Shown here one piece after another: positions 58,239-64,000 of a DNA stretch of 64,000 nucleotides. The notes beneath the pieces were generated by a model. That model worked only from the letters and a program-made list of their open reading frames with translations. It did no database searches and was not told where the DNA came from. Source of the stretch: Isoetes taiwanensis (lineage: Eukaryota > Streptophyta > Lycopodiopsida > Isoetales > Isoetaceae); the NCBI GenBank assembly GCA_021234155.1, contig JAJEKV010000078.1, positions 1,366,001 through 1,430,000 on the forward strand. Reading direction: 5' to 3'. How positions within the stretch are numbered: position 1 is the stretch's first letter; each line of letters opens with the position of its first letter. The translations under genes and the position numbers were made by a program.

Positions 58239-58920
58239 TATTTTAGATGACAACAGTCTATCAATCAAATACTTCCTCGAGAACGTTACTAGTTACTATG
58301 CCATCCAATAGCATCGAGACATACCACCACAACGATCACCCAAACCCATTGAAAGACCTGATATTTTCATACCGAGAGGTAACTGATCTAGCATTTTTCC
58401 TATTCTTTTCTTTTTTCTCTTTTTTTTCACTCATTGATTCTCTATACCCAGTAGAAATTTTTACAACATAACTTTGAGATTCATTTCTTACCAGCATCAG
58501 AGATGAATCCTCCTGTGAACATACCACGCAGCAGGTCTAAGGGATGGGAGTACGATGCTCATTATGATATAGAGGATATTGAAGGTAATAACCAAGTTAG
58601 AAGGGAGGAAAGGTATGCTTTTAGATGATTTGCAAGCAAATTCATCCGAGAATATCAAATACAAGAACTGAGTTTGATAAAGTAAAAGATAGCATTTGAA
58701 GACAATCAAGTAAGTTTTGGTGTTTCAAAGTACAGACTACAAGATTTCATTTTGTGTAGAAATGACAAGGAGAAGCAATTAGTTATGTTTAACAGAAGGA
58801 TAACATAGAAATATGTAGTACAATAACAGGGGGTTTCAGGGGGATTTGATATGGATGTAAAAAAGACAATTCCTGAAACCATAGACCATATCCTAAAAAC
58901 AATTGAGTGGGTTATTATAA
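58239..58920. repeat. Modules S (end) and U (start), copy 4
   Basis: This matches 22060..22735 closely (for example GAAAGACCTGATATTTTCAT and GAGGATATTGAAGGTAATAA). U is cut at ATTATAAA, just before its SINE-like segment, by the hairpin-ended block. Confidence 0.8.
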
Positions 58921-59640
58921 ACAAGGTGCTGCGCACGGAGGGTTGCCCTCCATGACCGGAGGGTGAAGTGGCTTGGGAACAGTTTGACAACCACAGTACC
59001 ACCCTATCATTCCCTGCCCTCTTGTTACTCCAAGAGTACACATTAGAAGAAGAAGGGGCATTTGTTGTCTCCATTGTGCACATTAATCTCTCAAAATATT
59101 ATGTGATGAGACATGCCTGTATCAATTTTCTCTTGGTCTGGCCCACATTCTATGTAGTCAAGTACATAACTACATAACCAGTAAATAACTACATAGCCAA
59201 TATAAAAGAAATATCGTTTTTAAAATTTTGTCCAATATATATCCATCATATGCCCAACATTTATATATTCTTAACACTTTTCCATCATTTTTTTGCATAC
59301 GTTGGCTAATATTTGTAGAACATTTTCTTTGACATTATATTTTTTACAACAAGTAATTGCCCAATATTTAATGCGTAATACTTATTAATATTTCGAGAAC
59401 TATTTTTCAACATTGCTAACCAGGATTGCATAACATATATGCAAGTAACATTTGTCAATGTTTGCTAAGTATTTGCCATGATCTACCCATGCATAGCTAT
59501 CGTTGAAAGTAAACCCAATCTAAGAAATAGCATTCTGCCGTTTTCTACCCCTCCTCAATGCTAAAATTGCATTTCACAATCCTCCAAACGCATTGGACTT
59601 GCAAGCTTTTACCCATGTTTACGTATGTAGGTTTTCACCA

Positions 59641-59692
59641 AAGAAGAAGAAGAAGAAGAAGAAGAAGAAGAAGAAGAAGAAGAAGAAGAAGA
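59641..59692. repeat. (AAG)n microsatellite
   Basis: About 17 uninterrupted AAG units. The poly-arginine ORF over it is an artefact of the repeat. Confidence 0.95.
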
Positions 59693-60199
59693 GATTTTAA
59701 ACAACTAGAAACAGCTAGAAGATATACCACTATTAAAGATGTTAGCTAATCTATTATTATTGCCATTCAGTCGATGGTAAGGAAGTTGAGAACCATCAAC
59801 AAATTGCATCAATTGTTTTAATAATGCAATCCTCCACTAGCAGGGGTGCACAGGGCGCGGTTGTATGTTATATATCTGGTACTGGTGCAACATGTAGAGG
59901 AGGATCGGTCACCATTTATCGATTTATATGAGTATATGATGCCATGAATTATTGGGGGTACCTACTAGTGGGGATAGTTCTCTTAGGATGTATTGTTAGT
60001 AGAATGGCATATTGTAGCAAACATTGGAATTCAGGGTTGAACTTCATGCACGAAAAGGCTATGTTGCTTATGATAATAATTCTAATGCAGGTTATTGTCA
60101 CAGAGCAAGCCAGCTTAGGTTTGGACAATCATTCATCCTCTTATTCTGTCTTTTCAGTTGAAATCCTAGTATAGCAATTCAAAAGGTCTGTTCTTTTCA

Positions 60200-60412
60200 T
60201 CAGGTTTATCATATGATTCAACATCCTATATACGGGTAAGAATTTAACATGTTAAAATAACACATGCTTCTAAATAATGGATAGGTATAGTGTTTGCCAG
60301 GTCCTGTAGAAGCGCTGTATAATGGAGGAATTATTTTAAACCCTGGATTTTAGCATGGTCTTGAAGGATGGAGCCAGCACAATGACTGTGACATACCGGG
60401 ATCAGATATAAC
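60200..60412 (+). pseudogene. GH10 endo-xylanase N-terminal fragment
   Basis: SYDSTSYI (about 60210) is followed by a GT...AG intron (about 60236..60289). Then CLPGPVEALYNGGIILNPGF, a stop, and HGLEGWSQHND follow. Plant GH10 xylanases of the CBM22-containing type carry the YNGGIIxNPGFEHGLEGWS block right after a YDYTAYTEC-like segment. They cut xylan in the cell wall. Only the region around the start of the carbohydrate-binding module remains; the glutamate of FEH is a stop codon, and no catalytic domain is seen. The stretch 60600..60700 (RVTKVSVDIRRSLGEELMS) may be a further decayed piece. Confidence 0.65.
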
Positions 60413-63400
60413 CTAGGCCAATATTGTGGTACATTAACTAGAGGTCTTCTCATACAGAATTAAATAATGATGGTTTTTTTAGGATTTGAATTAAGTTCAT
60501 TGAACAGACAAGCTAGCCACTTGATTGTTTCACATGTCTCTCATCTATTCAACGTTAAGAGGAATAATTGCCTTGATTGCATCGATAATTTGGCTGGTGC
60601 ATTTCAGGGTAACAAAAGTGAGTGTCGATATCCGGAGAAGCCTTGGAGAGGAATTAATGTCAACGGCTCGCCACATGATCATGGTTTGTATCTGGTCCTG
60701 TTTGCTATTTCTCAATAGCAGGCGCAGTTCTGTTGTTGAATATTGTTTCCTGCCAGGATTCAAGCTAGGGCAAGAGAAGCATCAAACCAAGTAATCATTA
60801 GCCGGGGTGGACATGAGAAGATCACGTCGGGCATAAAGGGACCTGAGTCTATTAAAGACAACAAAGGTGCTTGATGAGATAAAGAACGTTTGATCATACG
60901 TGTCTCAAATATCACTCACATTTAGACGAATAAAACCTAATACTTTCTGGCATCAAATGCACCGTGGATGTTTTTGGGGGTTTGGGGGAGGGGGAGGACT
61001 TTTGTATGTTCATTAGACTTCAAAGTTTAACATTACGTTCTATTATCACATGCATTTAGGCGGATATCTTGGTTGCAAAGACACCAACATGAGCGATAAA
61101 GCTTTCAACAAGCTTGTTCTAAGATGGTGTTGTGTTGACCGAGGATTTGTGGGGTTTGTTAGGGATATAAGTATACATTGCTTCTCGAAGTTGATTTAAC
61201 GCATCTTTGGCATCCGAAATTAATGCGTATACATGCCTCTTTAATGAGGAGGATCTTTTGAGTTCATCATGCATCTTCATGTAGAGGGTAGTACTTTAGG
61301 CATAGAGGAATGCATGTGCTTTAAATGGGTAATTAGCATTTTTATCCATAGTCTACGTCATATCTCAAAAAACTTTTCTACAAAGCCATGTTCATACAAC
61401 AAGTATCATGATGACGTGGTTGGTGCACTTATAAATACCTTCTTTGGGCATCCATTCTGCTGGAGTCTACAGTCCATCCGCAAGCGTAATACACTTTATC
61501 TAATGGGCACAGGTTCTTAAGAGGTGAGCAAGTTTTGGGGACTTGTTTTACGTTAAGATATTATGATTGTTAATCATTTTAATAAAAATCTGTATTGTCT
61601 AGATTTCTGAAGATAAATTCTGTCAAACTCAATATGCCCAACCTTCATTTTGTACCAAGTTAATATGCCCTCTGGCCGGCAAGTAAGAGGTAAGTTGTGG
61701 TAAAATAAGTGTGAAGCTTGATTTGTTATTGTTACATGCCTATTAAAGTTTTCTTTTGTGATTGCAGTTTAATCATGATATATATTTGCCAATGGATGAA
61801 ACCCATGGCACAATTGAAGCATGTTTAACAAGAAAAGGCATTCGTCAAAGTTGTAGCAAGAAGCAATTGTTACCCTCAAACTATTGTATAGACAGATTGT
61901 ACTCACTAGACCTGGAATGTGCTTGTTGCGGTTTGTTGCAATAACAAATAAAGTTATGCTTGGTCCTCTTTCCATTGTAATTTCGAGTCTATGCTAATAG
62001 AGGATCATGTATTCTTGAGAGAAAATAAGTATAGATCCCAAATTAAGGAAACTAAACAAGGTATTTTCTTCACCTTGTTAAATAGCATGAGCAAAATACA
62101 AACTTGGAGATATTAGGGGTTATTCATTGCATTATTAAGTATTGATTATAAGTTAAAAAAATTTAGACGAACTTCACAATATTTCAATGAAAAATGTCTC
62201 TAGTGAAAAAATATTCTTAGTGAACTCGCTTAGTTTCTAGGTGTTATTGGGTCAAGAAATTGCATTTATTTAACTTCATCCTAGAATGCCAACAGATAAG
62301 CCGATCACATTTTCTACCTAAAAAGAGAGAAAGGAAGAAATGCGATTGAGAAATGACTTGTCGCATATCTATGCATATCTAGGAACGAAGTTATTTGCAT
62401 GTGAAGAAGCAAGTTGCCTTGAGGATTGACCACCATCCCTCTTCTTGGTTGTATAGGTGGACATTTCTTTGGCTTCGGATGGCATTCTTCCGCTTAAATA
62501 GGCAGGAATTTGCATTCTCATAGAGTATCGAAGCATCCAAGATTTGATCTTTGAGTTTCTTATTTTTTGATATATGCAACCTCAACTTGGGATGTTTGAA
62601 CAGAGATCTAGTGCAAAGTGTGATTCACATGGCTTAATTTAAATTGTTTATCTTTATTTTCTAAGTATTATTATTTGTATAAACACCGCATCCATCTATA
62701 GGTAAGATTCAAACCAAGCAATCAATAGGTACAATTGCAACCAAGCAATCCCTTTGCATTGTTTGGGTTTTTTGTCGCCCATTGAGGTCTCGATATTAAA
62801 TACTTATGAAGAAGAATCTTTTGCTCATCATTTTCAAACAATTTGCTAGTGGTAATTGTTTGTTTCATAAGCAACTCTTTTGATCTATATTTCATAATTG
62901 AAATTACAACTGTGAAGCAACTTGTTATCTACTCATTATTCCATATAGTGTGAACTTTCATGTAGCTCGAAGTGCACTATTTACATTAGTTATTACTTTA
63001 TCGCTTTCAACATGTTGTTAAGGCTATGCATAATTGGACAAGAGCTCAAGAAACGTTATTTTCTACTTTGTTTTTTCAAAAACAAAAGCTTCATTTCATG
63101 TCTACTTACATTTGATTATTTTCTTAGCATATAAGGTGTAGACATTTAAACACTAAGTAGCTCGAGATTTTGATATTGCAATAGAATTTTACATGGCATA
63201 TGCAAATTTGCAAATTTTTCTCATGTGAAGATATGCAATAAAATTAAACTGCATGTTATATACTTTCAAGGTCTTTCAATTGTGGCAAAATTATATCCCT
63301 CTTGAGGTTGTATTGCAATGGTATCATGAATAACGGATTCTACTAGGACCTCATCAAGGATTCCCGTGCAAGACTTGAGTTCCTGAAAGGATGGCTAGAA

Positions 63401-63565
63401 ACAAGGGGAATATATAAATTGAACTTGAGCTTCAAATACAAATCTAGCAGATTATCGTCTATCTTGGATTGCTGGCTAATTTTCATGTTAAAACATCCTT
63501 TGTACCGTTATTTTATTAGCTCCAGTTGCCCTCATGGAAATAGCATTCCACTGATATGTTTGAGT

Positions 63566-63728
63566 CCAGTTTTTTGGGTTGCCCTAAGGGGAAAACCCTC
63601 ATCCATGTGGATTTGTGGCATATTCCAAGTATATGTCAGTATATGCTCGAAAACATGACTTTGAAGTGTGATTTAAGCCATTTCACTCTCGGGTCACGGA
63701 GGGCAACCCTCCGTGCGCAGCACTTTGT
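63566..63728. mobile_element. Minimal hairpin-ended element, about 160 bp
   Basis: It starts TTTTTTGGGTTGCCCTAAGG like the termini at 41688 and 47365, continues with TGTGGATTTGTGGCATATTC (compare 41722), and has GAAAACATGACTTTGAAGTG (compare 48719). It finishes with the GGAGGGCAACCCTCC hairpin and GCGCAGCAC. It therefore holds both ends of the 7.1-kb element within about 160 bases and looks like a non-autonomous deletion form. It also forms the right end of the 58921..63729 block. Confidence 0.6.
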
Positions 63729-64000
63729 TAATATCATTCGTGCTCCTTAGTTTTGTCCTTGCAACAGTAATTCTGGCATACTGATTCAACTAGGATTTGA
63801 TGCACAAGTTCCAATTTGAAATGGGCTTCAACACTTGGTTGTCATTTTGCTGTATTTGCAACCAACTTCCATGCAATCAATGTCCTTATAATTGTAGAAT
63901 TTGAGAGATTTAATTATAGCTGCCGTTATAGTATTAAATGTTTTAAGCTGTTGCTTAGGTGTTCTATTAATACGTACATGTTAACAACGACAAGTGTTCT

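Larger units (their letters stand above)
58921..63729. mobile_element. 4.8-kb block with inverted hairpin ends
   Basis: The left end, CAAGGTGCTGCGCACGGAGG and onward (58922..58975), matches the reverse complement of the right end (63676..63728, CGGAGGGCAACCCTCCGTGC then GCAGCACTTTG) over about 50 bases. Each end carries a GGAGGG/CCCTCC stem and a GTGC/GCAC stem. The element interrupts module U. I cannot find a clean target duplication. The interior has a GH10 xylanase fragment, an AAG microsatellite and otherwise no recognisable gene. 58976..59640 and 60800..63560 hold only short chance ORFs, and no transposase is visible. Confidence 0.55.

Noticed and set aside
59558-59749. ORF with 17 consecutive arginines
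   Set aside because: It is a direct translation of the AAG microsatellite at 59641..59692.
58921-63729. Mutator assignment based on a possible 9-bp duplication (TTATTATAA against TTAATATCA)
   Set aside because: Only about seven of nine bases agree and the register is ambiguous in AT-rich flanks, so it is not usable as evidence.

Overview
The window looks like nuclear DNA of a land plant with a large, repeat-rich genome. The evidence is plant gene families with GT-AG introns (fragments resembling CDC20, P4-ATPase, alternative NAD(P)H dehydrogenase, GH10 xylanase and PPR genes), CACTA, Mutator-like and Ty3/gypsy elements, several LINEs, and a secreted proline-rich wall-type protein. I cannot fix the lineage. 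There are no operons and no long intact housekeeping ORFs. The only gene with an uninterrupted reading frame and visible promoter and polyA signals is a small secreted Cys/Pro-rich protein at 10764..11264.

Most of the window is a mosaic of one duplicated segment. I name its modules in order: H3 (histone H3-like pseudogene), V, A, P (the Pro-rich gene and its 3' flank), R, Q, S, U. Copy 1 covers about 1..14456 and includes two A modules and two P ends. Copy 2 covers 18846..23060, copy 3 covers 24330..27936, and copy 4 covers 40635..58920. Because the copies can be aligned by eye, they serve as empty sites, so individual insertions can be delimited to the base.

Insertions defined this way are: a 4.5-kb Mutator-like element with a 9-bp target duplication (1856..6380); a 546-bp element with an 8-bp duplication (11651..12196); a 5'-truncated LINE with polyA tail (24910..26001); a roughly 5.5-kb repeat (35169..40629) that splits a SINE-like unit; a 7.1-kb block (41690..48750) carrying broken pieces of CDC20, a P4-ATPase and an alternative NADH dehydrogenase; a 2.5-kb pair of tandem units with dense TTCTAGAA arrays and tRNA-like Pol III boxes (53391..55890); a LINE end with a 322-bp MITE inside it (57533..58238); and a 4.8-kb block with inverted hairpin ends (58921..63729) carrying a GH10 xylanase fragment.

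Between the mosaic copies lie older elements. A CACTA transposon remnant (14834..18568) has a Transposase_24-like part on the minus strand, DUF4218/DUF4216 parts on the plus strand, and a PPR fragment between them. A LINE remnant lies on the minus strand (23440..24300). A degenerate Ty3/gypsy pol lies on the minus strand (32460..34512). About 28300..32460 and 60800..63560 hold nothing I can identify.

The strongest candidates for something undescribed are two. One is the heat-shock-element-like tandem repeat with internal Pol III boxes. The other is the family of elements ending in a GGGTTGCCC hairpin that carries intron-containing pieces of host genes. Everything here was read by eye; alignments and database searches were not possible.
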